Shown piece by piece: positions 35,220 through 46,000 of a stretch of 64,000 bases of DNA (position 1 is the stretch's first letter; each line of letters starts with the position of its first letter). The DNA is from Lithospermum erythrorhizon (Eukaryota; Streptophyta; Magnoliopsida; Boraginales; Boraginaceae), in contig JADFUC010000294.1 of NCBI GenBank assembly GCA_019722365.1, positions 248,001 to 312,000 of the forward strand, in the 5' to 3' direction. A model generated the notes under the pieces. That model worked only from the letters and a program-made list of their open reading frames with translations. It did not search any database and was not told the DNA's origin. Made by a program: the position numbers and the translations under genes.

Positions 35220-37492
35220 TTTCTTCAAGTGTATGTTTGTTCTTGTTTGGTATTGGAAAAGATGACAAGTAGAGTATATGTAGAAGGGAAAAAGAGTGAG
35301 GTGTTTGAATGCTTTAATGGAGACAGAAAATCCAACTTACAAAAGGAAAATATATACAAATAGGATATGAAGATCAAAAGCAAACAAGAAAAGAAGAGTA
35401 GCTTGAATGTGAAGCAAAATAACTAGTGACGCTTATATTACATACCGAAAACTACAAAGGGGGGGGTGGGTGCTTGTTGAGTACTAAGTAATGGATTTGG
35501 AGGATCTTTTGGGTTCCAAGAAAAGAGAAAATGGTGTGAGTATTTTATTTGTGTGAGGGGAAAAGTGAAGTGATAGTGTGTTAGTTGCAGCAAGTAAATA
35601 GGAAGTGAGTTTGTGTAAGTTTGATAAATTTCTATAATGTTTTTCTTGGTTTGTGTTATGTTTAATGGTGTGAGGTTTGGAAGGTCAAACGGTTGTCCGA
35701 GCCTACGTGGTAAAGGTTTGGAGAAGACAGGTCATTGGGGTTCACCTGCTGACTTGGAGTAGGACCACATCTTTTTTGCCTTTGGTTAAAGCTGTCTATA
35801 TAAGCCAACGGCCAACCACGGTAATAATTACTTTGTGTCCAAAAATAATTGTGTACTTTTAGGCTCCTATATCAGGTCAAGACAGTTTATTAGGGGTTAA
35901 ATCACGACCATTAAAATGTTAATGTCTAGCGTTTACAAAGAATTCATTTAAAGTGAAACTTCATATGTCGTTATCAATATCTGAACTTGTATTTTGGTGT
36001 TTAGTTTGTTGATGCATTTATCTTGTACATACACCAGGATAATTACTTGATGAGATATTTTCATAATGTCTTTAATAGTTTAAATAAGCTTGTGTTTAAA
36101 TGGAATAAGGATGAAGTTGTTGTCGACGTACATGATAATTCGATATACATTTAATAATTAACTTGAAAATTCCAACTCGATTACCCTCTCGTTCAATAGA
36201 GTAATAGAGGATTAGGGGTAATGGGGTATGGATATCTATTATGGGCGGACGCCATGCCACCTCTGTTGGTGAGTAATTAAATGCATGAGATTACACCAAA
36301 CCAAACTCAACAACCATATATACTCATATATTCCATTCACCATATATCACATGGAATGCAAGGTGAAAACGAAATCGATTGTGCTCCATGAAACGAAGGA
36401 TATCAAAGATCACTAGCTAACATTAACTAAAATTTCAATTTCGATCATGCTAAGTTCATTTCGATCGTTTTCGGTCACTTTTTTTTTGTGTCATTTGCCC
36501 AAAAAGTAAATATGACCATCTAGATGATCATGACATACATACTATTGAGGATGTATTAAATATTAATGTACAGTGGCTGATCAATTGATACAAGACCTTT
36601 TTTTCTTCTTCCTCTATGATACTTTATTGTTTTAAATATTTCCTACTGATCCACGGAATGTATGGTAGATGGAGATGTGTTGATGCAATGTCTCTTTCAT
36701 CCAGCTGCTCTACTTATTATTACTCATGCTACTCTTTTCAATTATTTTATTTGCATGCCATGCATGATGCATGTTTATAGACTTATCTTCTCCATCAAGA
36801 CTACTGTTTCTACTTATCTCCCTATGGCTAATAATTACACATATATACCGTGCAATGGCTTAAATGATTAGTAAGCCCCTACCCAAGGTATTGATGGTTT
36901 GCTTATTGATCATTTACCAATTTTACCGACTTTGATAGGCATTTTAATACCCATTGTTGCATGAATATATTGACAAAAATGTGCTGGAACAATCTGTGGT
37001 GATTTATGAGGTCAGTTTATCAAATTTATAACGTATAGATTCGGAATTTCGAGACGAAAAGTTACAGTTCGATCACTTGTCGAGTCAAGGACTCGGTGTT
37101 GAGACTAATTAAAGACAGGATCAACACTTTCGATCCATTAGAACACAAGCCTCAACTCATTGAAGTCGATATAAGTTGAAGATGTATTTGTATATGTTTA
37201 TCCCAAGACAAGATCATAAGAAATTGGTTTGTCAATGTCCATAAATAGAAAAGAATTAGCACCCTATTCTCATGCTTGCATTATTTTTGCTATAACTTAT
37301 AATAAACTAAATATCTTACAACTTAAAATTAGAAATAAATTTTGTTGACTTATTGCAATAATGCAATCTCCCAAATTCCCAAAATCACATGCAACACATA
37401 ACCTCCATAATATTTGACTTATCATAATCTCCAAAATCTAGTTCCCACATTAATATAAATAATTATCACAAACATTTCAATCTTTGATCAAA
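35220..37492. other. Divergent promoter region, LRR gene and RKF3-like gene 1
   Basis: No gene. 35220-35650 is the LRR gene's 5' flank and includes a G8 T G3 run at 35459-35470. The middle is AT-rich. Immediately upstream of the kinase start (37380-37480) lies short AT-rich sequence with TATAAAT-like TTAATATAAATAATT (37450-37464). Short ORFs here lack codon structure. Confidence 0.5.
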
Positions 37493-39310
37493 ATGCAACC
37501 TCTAAACTCCATTTTCTTCATATTAACCACATTATTAATCTCCTTAAACCCCTCATTAACCCGTTTTCTCCTCCAAAACGCCGCCATTTCATGCCCCCTC
37601 AACTTCACACTCCTCACCACCCTCTCTCCGCCGCCTACCTCCGCCACCTCCTCCTTCCGCTGCCAATATCTCCGCCTCGGCCTCCGCCTCCTCCTCGCAG
37701 ATCACCTCCGCCGCACCTCCGCCTTCCTCCCCCCTCTCTCCACCTCCTCCTCCTGCTTCAACTCCTACAAAAATATTTTCGAAAACTTTGATATTGAAAA
37801 ATCATGTAATATTACGGAAAATTGGAGTGCACAAGGGTGTTTGAATATCTCCACGCGCTTTGAGTTTGAGGCGCGTGTGAAAAGTGCTGAGCTGGAGAGT
37901 TTGAAATCTAAGTGCAGTGAGATGCTTGTAGGGTCCACGTGTAGCGCGTGTATTGAAAGTATTGTTGCGTTGAGAGGTACGAGCCTCGGGGATGAGTTTG
38001 GGGATAATATTATTGATTGTCCTGCGTTCGCATCGATTTACGCCGCCGCGATCGCGAATCGATACGGCCCCGAGGATTCGAATACCGCTAAGTGTTTGTT
38101 TTATATCGATTTAGTTAGCGTTGGAAAATCGAGTAGTAGAAGGAGGATTGTTGTGGTTGTTGTGATTGTTGTTGTTTGTGTTGTTGTATTTGTTGTTGTT
38201 GTTGTAGGTTTAGTGGTGTGTGTTTATAGGAAGTGGATTAAGCCGAGGAAGAGGTTTCGAAAAACGGGGAGTAGTGTGGGGTTTTATGGATTGGATTTTA
38301 GTATGGAGATTGTTAGTTTGAAGGAATTCAGTTTTGATGAGGTTAAGGTGGCGACGAAGAATTTTTCGAGGGATAATATCATCGGGAGTGGGACGTATGG
38401 GAATGTGTATAGAGGCGTGTTAAGCGATGGGACTGAAGTGGCATTGAAGAGGTTTAAGAATTTAACGGTGGCTGGGAGTGAGACGTTTAAGCATGAATTG
38501 GAGATTATTGCGAGTGTTAGGCATGTGAATCTTGTGGGGTTGATTGGGTATTGTACTTGGGAGACTGCATTCGAGGGGAATCATAGGATCATTGTGTGTG
38601 ATTTGTTGAAGAATGGGAGTTTGTATGATTATTTGTTTGGTTCTAGAAAGGAGAAGTTGAGTTGGCCTGATAGGCGTAAGATTGCTCTGGGTACCGCTCG
38701 AGGATTGGCTTATTTGCATAATGGAGCGCAACCAGCGATAATTCATAGGGATGTTAAGTCGAGTAACATTCTTTTGGATGAGACGTTTGAACCTAAGGTT
38801 GCAGATTTTGGGATGGCGAAGTTTACACCAGAAGGAATGACACATGTGAGCACGAGAGTTTCTGGGACGATGGGATATGTAGCTCCTGAATATGCATTGT
38901 ACGGGCGTTTGACTGAGAGAAGCGATGTTTATAGTTTTGGTGTTGTGCTTCTTGAGCTCCTAACTGGGAAGAAAGCTTTCACAACCTCGGATGGTGGTCA
39001 AGTAACTCTCTTGATTGATTGGGTTTGGTCATTTGTACAAGAAGGTAGAGCGTTGGATGTAATAGAGGACAATATGCAGGACTTGGATCCTCCCAAACTA
39101 ATGGAGAAGTATATAAAGATAGGCGTTCTTTGTTCACACACACAGTTATATGCTAGGCCAACGATGTCTGAGGTTGTTAAACTCTTGGATGATGATATAC
39201 CTGTCCCGATAATTCCAGATCGACCTGTTTCTTTCGTTGCTAATATTAACAATCTGGAAAGATCTGTAAGCACTTTTGGTTCTGGTCCACCAGCCACTAG
39301 TTCCGGCTAG
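37493..39310 (+). CDS. RKF3-type receptor-like kinase with SPARK ectodomain, copy 1
   Basis: Intronless, 605 residues, start at the ATG 37493-37495 (the frame is open three codons further, but with TTG). Order: signal peptide (1-22), Cys-rich SPARK ectodomain (about 33-205; CPLNFTLL, SCFNSYKNIF, GCLNISTRFEFE, CSACIESIVALRG, CLFYIDL), transmembrane helix (219-244), then a Ser/Thr kinase. Kinase motifs: GSGTYGNVYRG, ALKRF (Lys about 319), HRDVKSSN (Asp about 420), DFGMAKF, GTMGYVAPEYALYGRL. All catalytic residues are present, and it is an RD kinase. RKF3 family members act at the plasma membrane; SPARK-domain relatives (ARK1/KIN3) support arbuscular mycorrhiza. Odd points: the membrane helix is almost pure valine, and the first 300 coding bases are C-rich (CTCCGCC-like runs) while the rest is G/T-rich. 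It is more diverged than copy 2. Confidence 0.9.
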   Translation: MQPLNSIFFILTTLLISLNPSLTRFLLQNAAISCPLNFTLLTTLSPPPTSATSSFRCQYLRLGLRLLLADHLRRTSAFLPPLSTSSSCFNSYKNIFENFDIEKSCNITENWSAQGCLNISTRFEFEARVKSAELESLKSKCSEMLVGSTCSACIESIVALRGTSLGDEFGDNIIDCPAFASIYAAAIANRYGPEDSNTAKCLFYIDLVSVGKSSSRRRIVVVVVIVVVCVVVFVVVVVGLVVCVYRKWIKPRKRFRKTGSSVGFYGLDFSMEIVSLKEFSFDEVKVATKNFSRDNIIGSGTYGNVYRGVLSDGTEVALKRFKNLTVAGSETFKHELEIIASVRHVNLVGLIGYCTWETAFEGNHRIIVCDLLKNGSLYDYLFGSRKEKLSWPDRRKIALGTARGLAYLHNGAQPAIIHRDVKSSNILLDETFEPKVADFGMAKFTPEGMTHVSTRVSGTMGYVAPEYALYGRLTERSDVYSFGVVLLELLTGKKAFTTSDGGQVTLLIDWVWSFVQEGRALDVIEDNMQDLDPPKLMEKYIKIGVLCSHTQLYARPTMSEVVKLLDDDIPVPIIPDRPVSFVANINNLERSVSTFGSGPPATSSG

Positions 39311-40520
39311 GCGTGAACAACCAAGTACTCTTATTTATGATCATAACTCTATAATTAGCTTAATACTTCCAGTGAAGTTTTGATTCCATTGTTGATAATA
39401 CTTGTTGAGTATATAAAATTGTTCAATTCAGTTGCTATGGTTTTATATGTTGGAAACTAGCCCTTCTTCTTAATTCATCTGTACAGTACTAGTTAATTCA
39501 ATTTGTAATAATTTTCATAGTTGATGGGCATGTTGAACACATTAGATTGTTAATTCAATTTTGATGGTTACACACTTGCACATACGGAGTATATGATAGC
39601 ACCTCTGAAATTCTTGCCAATTCAAGGTCAATCTTTTGTTTAATGCATTAGTTGTTAATTCAACTTTGATGGTTACATATGGTAGCACCCCCTGACATTC
39701 TTGACAATGCAATATATTGAGATAAATCAAGGTCAATCTCCGGCTCACACTGATTTTCAGGGATCAATGGTGAATTCTGAGCTATCGAATGGCAGGTACC
39801 ATTCTTCTTTCTCTTCGTTTTCTGATATCTTTCATACTTGTTACAGAATGTTTGCTCGATTTAACAACAATGAACTTTCAGTTCAACTTTCTACTGATTA
39901 ATGTCAACTCCAAAATTAAATATTTTGAACTCTGTCGGCTGCATTGTTCCATTTAGTTAAGCCTTTGTTTGGGCAAGGGAGGTTAAAATACTAAATGAGC
40001 AGTCTTGATAGATTCATACTGATGGAAAATGACAATCGAAACTGGTAAACCAAACCAATTTGAGTTTTATCCCACTAAATAGGACCGGCTATATGAATAG
40101 GAGGGTTGGCTTTATGAATACTTCAATTCTAATCAAAACCGGTAAACACTTGAAAAAATTAATGATCAACTTGACCTCATGTTTCACATGCAGATATACT
40201 GTATTAATAAACAAAACTATCTTGTTTGTCTCTTTGAAGATCATCAGGTTTTCCCTAAAGCTCTGACTATTTCCACAACTATTTGGTAAGTATGCTGCCC
40301 AAAGCTCATTAAAAAAATGCCATTTGTTTGTCTTCGTCTAGAAACAGAAACTCAACAACTCATATTTTTCTATTGCCTCGTGCTTCAAATATTGTTCATT
40401 TTATCGTTGAACGCCCGCTTTCCAAGAACTTGCAATTATTTCTTCACAAAACTCCAAATAGATATGGCTAATTATTCGTTAAAAAGCATCTCTTACATCT
40501 TTCAACTTATTGTTTGTGAA
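39311..40520. other. Spacer between the tandem RKF3-type kinases
   Basis: No gene; a 105-bp direct duplication lies at about 39548-39750. A repeat fragment ATCCCACTAAATAGGACCGG at 40069-40088 has a relative in PIEZO intron 1. Two in-frame ATGs upstream of copy 2 (40317 and 40464) lie in the same open frame as that gene and could be alternative starts. Confidence 0.6.
39548..39750 (+). repeat. Two-copy 105-bp tandem duplication
   Basis: GTTAATTCAATTTTGATGGT (39549) recurs as GTTAATTCAACTTTGATGGT (39654), with ATGGTAGCACC/ATGATAGCACC, TTGCCAATTC/TTGACAATGC and CAAGGTCAATCT at matching offsets of 105-106 bases. Non-coding, between the kinases. Confidence 0.75.
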
Positions 40521-42449
40521 ATGCGTTTTCTTTCTGTTTTCCTACTCATATTCTTTCTTTTGCAGTTTTTTCAGCACAATAATATATTCCCTGGTTCCTA
40601 TGTCTCCGCCGCTGGATTCTTGAACGAAAGACGCCATTTACTGGCGGACGGAAACGTTTCATGCCCTCTTGATTTCACAATTTTACGCAGTTTGGCCCGG
40701 GAACAGGAAGCGGACTGGAGCAGAGAAGACACACCAACTCAGTGCCAATACATCCTCCAAGGCCTGCGCTTGGTGCTATCCGTTTACCTCCGCAAAACAA
40801 ACTTGTTTCTTCCGCCACTCATATCAGCAGAGTCATGCTGGTCGGATTACCAAGCCGTCATGAATGACTTTGCATCCAGCTTCGACATCCGCAGCACTTG
40901 TGGATTCCAGACCAGCTGGATCGCCGAGGGATGCATGAACATCACTACTCGGACTGAGTTCGAGAATCTGATCCCCTGGACGGAACTCAACAAAGTTGTC
41001 TCTGCTTGTAATCACTCGCTGCATGGTTCTGTATGTTCTGCCTGCACTACTAGCGTAGTCACGCTCCACTCTTCGTACCTCACCGGTGGTTCTGTAGCTA
41101 ATGTATCCGACTGCCGTGCATATGCTTCAATCTATGTAGCCGGTATTGCCAATTCAGAGGGTCCTGCTGATGAAGATACTATCGATTGTCTGTTTTTGCT
41201 CAAGTTGAATGCACAAAATGATTTGAAAACAAAAGGCAAACACAAAGCAACCATTGCTATTTTAGCTGTCATTGTTTCTGTATTGATTTTTTGTCTAGGT
41301 ATAATATTGTGTGTTTACATAAGGAGAAAAAGGAAATTGTCGACAAATTTAGGTAGAAGCGAGAGTACTAAGGCCTTTTCTGTGTTGGATTCAATTCATG
41401 GAAATACTTCACTAGTCAATTTCAGTTATGAAAAAATCAAGAAAGCAACGAGGAATTTTTCGAGGGATTTAATAATTGGAAGAGGGGGATATGGAAATGT
41501 CTACAAAGGTGTGTTGCCTGATGGTACAGAAGTGGCTTTGAAGAGATTCAAGAACTGTTCTGCAGCTGGGGATGCGAGTTTTACTCATGAGGTCGAGGTT
41601 ATTGCCAGTGTTAGGCATGTCAATCTTGTAGCTTTGAGAGGATATTGTACTGCAACGACGCAGGGAGAGGGGCATCAGAGGATCATTGTTTGTGATTTGA
41701 TTAAGAATGGGAGTTTGTATGATCATTTGTTTGGATATGAAGGAGATGGATTGAAGTTGAGTTGGCCTGTTCGTCAGAGAATCGCTCGAGGAACAGCTAA
41801 AGGTTTGGCATATTTGCATTATGGAGCTCGACCAGCAATCATCCATAGGGATATTAAAGCAAGTAATATTCTTTTGGGCGATAACTTTGAAGCTAAAGTG
41901 GCAGATTTTGGCTTGGCGAAGTTTACACCGGAGGGGATGACACATATAAGTACCCGAGTAGCAGGGACAATGGGGTATGTTGCACCTGAATATGCATTAT
42001 ACGGGCAACTAACAGAGAGGAGCGATGTTTACAGTTTTGGGATCGTGCTTCTTGAGCTGTTAAGCGGGAAGAAAGCGCTAATGGCTTTTATAGATGGCCA
42101 GCCTACCCTCCTGAGTGATTGGGCATGGTCATTGGTAAAAGAAGGTAGGGCCTTAGATGTTATTGATCAAACAATGCCAGAGTTGGGTCCTCCTGAAGTT
42201 ATGGAGAAGCATGTCTTGGTAGCTGTTCTTTGTTCCCACCCTCAGTTATACGCCCGGCCGACGATGGACCAGATTGTCAAGATGCTGGAAACCAACGGAT
42301 CTGTTCCAGGAATTCCAGATAGACCTATTCCCATCACTGCAAATATCGAAGATATTGAGAAATCTGTAAGCAGCTTTGGCTCCGGTGCCATGTCTTCCGG
42401 GTACTTCCCATTCACGCCAAGAGCTTATAGTGAAAGATCTTGTAGTTAA
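40521..42449 (+). CDS. RKF3: RKF3-type receptor-like kinase with SPARK ectodomain, copy 2
   Basis: Intronless, 642 residues from the ATG at 40521. That start is chosen because MRFLSVFLLIFFLLQFF is a good signal peptide, whereas the longer in-frame starts add residues unlike the family. The SPARK ectodomain is at about 47-225 (CPLDFTILRSLA, SCWSDYQAVMNDF, GCMNITTRTEFENL, CSACTTSVVTLHS, DCLFLLKL), the transmembrane helix at 243-267, and the kinase from about 300: GRGGYGNVYKG, ALKRF (Lys about 341), HRDIKASN (Asp about 444), DFGLAKF, GTMGYVAPEYALYGQL. The sequence is close to Arabidopsis RKF3 (GYCTATT, GHQRIIVCDL, SHPQLYARPTMDQIVKMLE). Head to tail with copy 1, so this is a tandem duplicate. It converges with PIEZO, stop codons 573 bases apart. 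Confidence 0.93.
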   Translation: MRFLSVFLLIFFLLQFFQHNNIFPGSYVSAAGFLNERRHLLADGNVSCPLDFTILRSLAREQEADWSREDTPTQCQYILQGLRLVLSVYLRKTNLFLPPLISAESCWSDYQAVMNDFASSFDIRSTCGFQTSWIAEGCMNITTRTEFENLIPWTELNKVVSACNHSLHGSVCSACTTSVVTLHSSYLTGGSVANVSDCRAYASIYVAGIANSEGPADEDTIDCLFLLKLNAQNDLKTKGKHKATIAILAVIVSVLIFCLGIILCVYIRRKRKLSTNLGRSESTKAFSVLDSIHGNTSLVNFSYEKIKKATRNFSRDLIIGRGGYGNVYKGVLPDGTEVALKRFKNCSAAGDASFTHEVEVIASVRHVNLVALRGYCTATTQGEGHQRIIVCDLIKNGSLYDHLFGYEGDGLKLSWPVRQRIARGTAKGLAYLHYGARPAIIHRDIKASNILLGDNFEAKVADFGLAKFTPEGMTHISTRVAGTMGYVAPEYALYGQLTERSDVYSFGIVLLELLSGKKALMAFIDGQPTLLSDWAWSLVKEGRALDVIDQTMPELGPPEVMEKHVLVAVLCSHPQLYARPTMDQIVKMLETNGSVPGIPDRPIPITANIEDIEKSVSSFGSGAMSSGYFPFTPRAYSERSCS

Positions 42450-43022
42450 TAACTCCAGTAGAAGTCATTTGGCCACTCCAATGTTGTTGCTTACATTTGA
42501 TTTAACCACTTGTGATGCATTATTGCTCATTCTGAGGTTGATTTAGTTGTTTTGGTATGGATGGAACCACAATTGTTTGTAAAACAAACAAATAGCGATT
42601 TGTAGAAACTTATTAGTCTGGTATATACTTGGATTGCAATGATATTTTGATCGAACCAAACTAAACCAAGCCTTGTCCTAGTAAGTGGGAGCGGAATATT
42701 AACGGAATGATATTTCATGACTTGGTGGAGGAACCAAACACTAATGGATGAGTATATAAATCTTGTATACACAAAAAATGAGATTTTTATATATACACAA
42801 TCTTCGTATTACACTTGCCTGTATGACTCTTGCTTTCTTCCTGAGTTGGTATTTTACTTACAGAATGACCAACTAGGAACAACTATACATGAGTTCCAAA
42901 ATCTCAGCACAGAATCCGTGATGGTCTCTCATCTTTGTAACAACAGCTACATCAACGTCGGTTAGTCGTTGCCTTCTTAACTTATATCAATGTCAGTCTG
43001 AATGTGCAATGGACTCAGCATC
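42450..43022. other. Convergent 3' flanks of RKF3-type gene and PIEZO
   Basis: 573 bases between two stop codons in tail-to-tail orientation. AT-rich, with no recognisable gene or repeat. Overlap of the two transcripts' 3' ends is possible. Confidence 0.55.
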
Positions 43023-46000
43023 TCAGTCAGGGTCGGTATACTCGAGCAACATATGAGGCGACCGGTAGATCTTCACCAATGTCCAGTATAGCACCTCCTC
43101 AACTCCGAGCTCCCCCTCTGCTCTCGCAGCGTATATGTCCTCGCAGATGGCTATCAACCTGCATTGAGGACATAAAGACACAGTCATCTTCAATCCACTA
43201 ACATAAGATGTTGAAAACTCAGGTGTTTATCTACTATAGGACATTAGAATTGCTAATTCACCTGTCACATGATGGAAGATTCTCAAAAGGGATCCTCATT
43301 CGCAAGTCGGAGCACTGAAGTCTGATGAAGCGACCAACAGCAAGCACAAATGTGATGTACAGACCCCATATGCTAAATTTGCTGAGAGTCTCGCCAAGAA
43401 AGCCCTCTGCCACAAATTTTATAACACCATCAGTACCTCTACAGGTACACATGGATGGAAAATGAAAATTATAACCAAAGCCTTACGTGGGGTCTCCTCT
43501 GACACAATGATGGCAGTTGGTCCTGTCAAGTTTCCACAGACATGTGCATCAAACGAATTGATATCACGGAATGACCACCATTCAATATACCCATGGTTCA
43601 AAGTAAGATCCGCACTAACATCATTTGCCTGTCCAAATGCATAACCAACATAAAATCTTAGCCACTTCGAAGGGAAACCGGATAGGTCATTTCAACTTCT
43701 TGTATTTATTGCAGTGTCATATTTTATTTTATTTTGACAGCACAAATTTTCCAGTAGGTTAGTACAGGCTGTAACTTCTGAAGAGAGATAAAGAGGAGCA
43801 GGATGTAAGAAGGATGGATAACACATACCTCCTGTTCAAATTTTCGAACGTCACCAGAACCAGTAACTCTAAAGTATCTTGGATAAATATTATGAACTCT
43901 AAAGCTGCTGACAGAACCTCTGATGACATCTTCAACTTCAGATGATTGTGGAAGATCCTGAAGCTCAACACTTCTTTCATATTTTACAACTTCCTTACCC
44001 TTAGGTCTATCCCTAGTAAGGACCCAAGAGAATTTCATATCCATGCTGCTATTAAGAGACTGAATAAATCTATTTTTAACCACATCAGGAAGAAGCCATA
44101 AGGAATTCGAGTCAGATTGGCAGCAAATCAGTTGGATATCATCGCCATTGTATGAAGAGAGATATCCTTCTGGATCAAGGTCTTCATTAAAATTTATTTC
44201 ATCCCAGGGTTGTCGTTCACATAGACTTGTCTGGTATAGAGTTAATCTTCCTGCTTTAGTTTTGATATCAAACTGAACACTGGCATCGTTGATGGGATTT
44301 GCAATATTTGTTGGATTACCGCTGCTGTACATCTACAAGAGCAAGTAGACATAAGCACAATCAGAAAGAAGTGATTCTCTGTGTTGATACTTGATAGAGG
44401 AAACACTATTTAGCTAAAAATTAGGGCATTTCACATTTGAGAACCCAATTCAGATGTTAAGCAATTACTCACCAACATGGGAGCCCATATAACGCAGATC
44501 AATATGAAGAACAGGCATATACCGCTGCATAATTTGGTAAAAAAGGACTGCTTCCCTCCTTGCTTGTGTTTAGCTCTGTTGAGAACATTATCACATTTGA
44601 CAAGGTACAAACTTGCATTCATGTCCTCCAACTAAAAACATACAACATATCAGTCAAGCATGTGTAACAAAACTAATTTGACACAAAACTAAGGAGCCAA
44701 GCAAGAATTTGGAAGGCCTAAATGATCACAATGGTTTCAACCTACTAAATCTCAAAATTGGAATTTATTAGTTCTGACCAATTGTTCGAAGTAGGGGCAT
44801 TTCTCAATTTCAAATAGTTTATTTCTGATTCGTATCTCAACAAAAACCTAAATGTACAACAACATGAATTAGGGGAACATTTTATAGCTGCTTGAACAGA
44901 ACCATTTAGACATTAGAATTACAATTCACAATTTCCTAGTGACTGATTGCAGAAGACAATTTTATACACTTATAGGACAGAGAGATAACTGGTGCACAGA
45001 GATGAGCATATCCCAGCACAGTAACATCAACAGGGAACTACTAATGCACATCAAGCTCTGTTTGATGGGTAAGAACATAGAAATCATGATGACAGATGGC
45101 TCACAGCTTCTGCCCATAATCTTCTGTCGGCTATTTATTTTCTTAGCCAAGGTTAAACAGTCAGAACTAGATAAGTGTTACCAATTGAATTTATAAGACT
45201 AACCTTCAACCAATCATACATGGTCAACGACGTTGTTGTGCACGACCAGTCAAGTACACATCGCAGCTCATACAGAAAAGGGAGAGCACGATAAAGTCGA
45301 AAGCCCATATAATTAACTTGAGAAACTTCGCTGGTCAGAAATTGGCGATACAAAGTACTTTTATGAGTAACACCAATACGAATTTGAGTTGCTTGCAGTG
45401 CCAAAGAAATTGATTTAGTTAAATATATTGCACGCAAGGCCAATGTGGCAGCAGTGTGTTGGGAGGTGCCTGTAGTCCAGGCATATTCTGTGACGATGTA
45501 TGTAAAGAGCATAAGGTTGAAAAGGTAAAATATCACTTTTCCCGTGGAAAATGAACAGAGGTATATGATACGATCAACCACAATCAAGAAGAAGATGATC
45601 TGCAAAAAAAATTCTCAACCCTCGTGAGAGGTAAAACATAAGTCATATTGAGTAAGACAGGATCAAAACAAGATAAGAAAATAGACACATAGCAAAATGG
45701 TTGTTTACTGTAACTATCAAGTATGGTAACATCAAAACTTGATCCACATAGAAACTAAAGATATTGGACAAGGATGTCAATAGTTCGATTCTTTATCATA
45801 TTTTTCAAACATAACAATATGATAGCTTCTTTATGTCTAAATAGTGATGGCCAACAGTAGGAAAACTGCAAAAGGATGACTCCCCAAACATACTGATTTA
45901 ATATGCTTACCATTAGAATAAATACGAACTCCTTGGGAAATTGGTCCTCCAGTTGGTACACATCAAGAAAATCTGTCTTGTTCTTAATAACTGACTGGTA

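Noticed and set aside
41469..41945. Minus-strand 158-codon ORF
   Set aside because: It is an antisense shadow of the kinase domain of the RKF3-type gene, and a similar shadow exists at 38462-38845 in the tandem copy.
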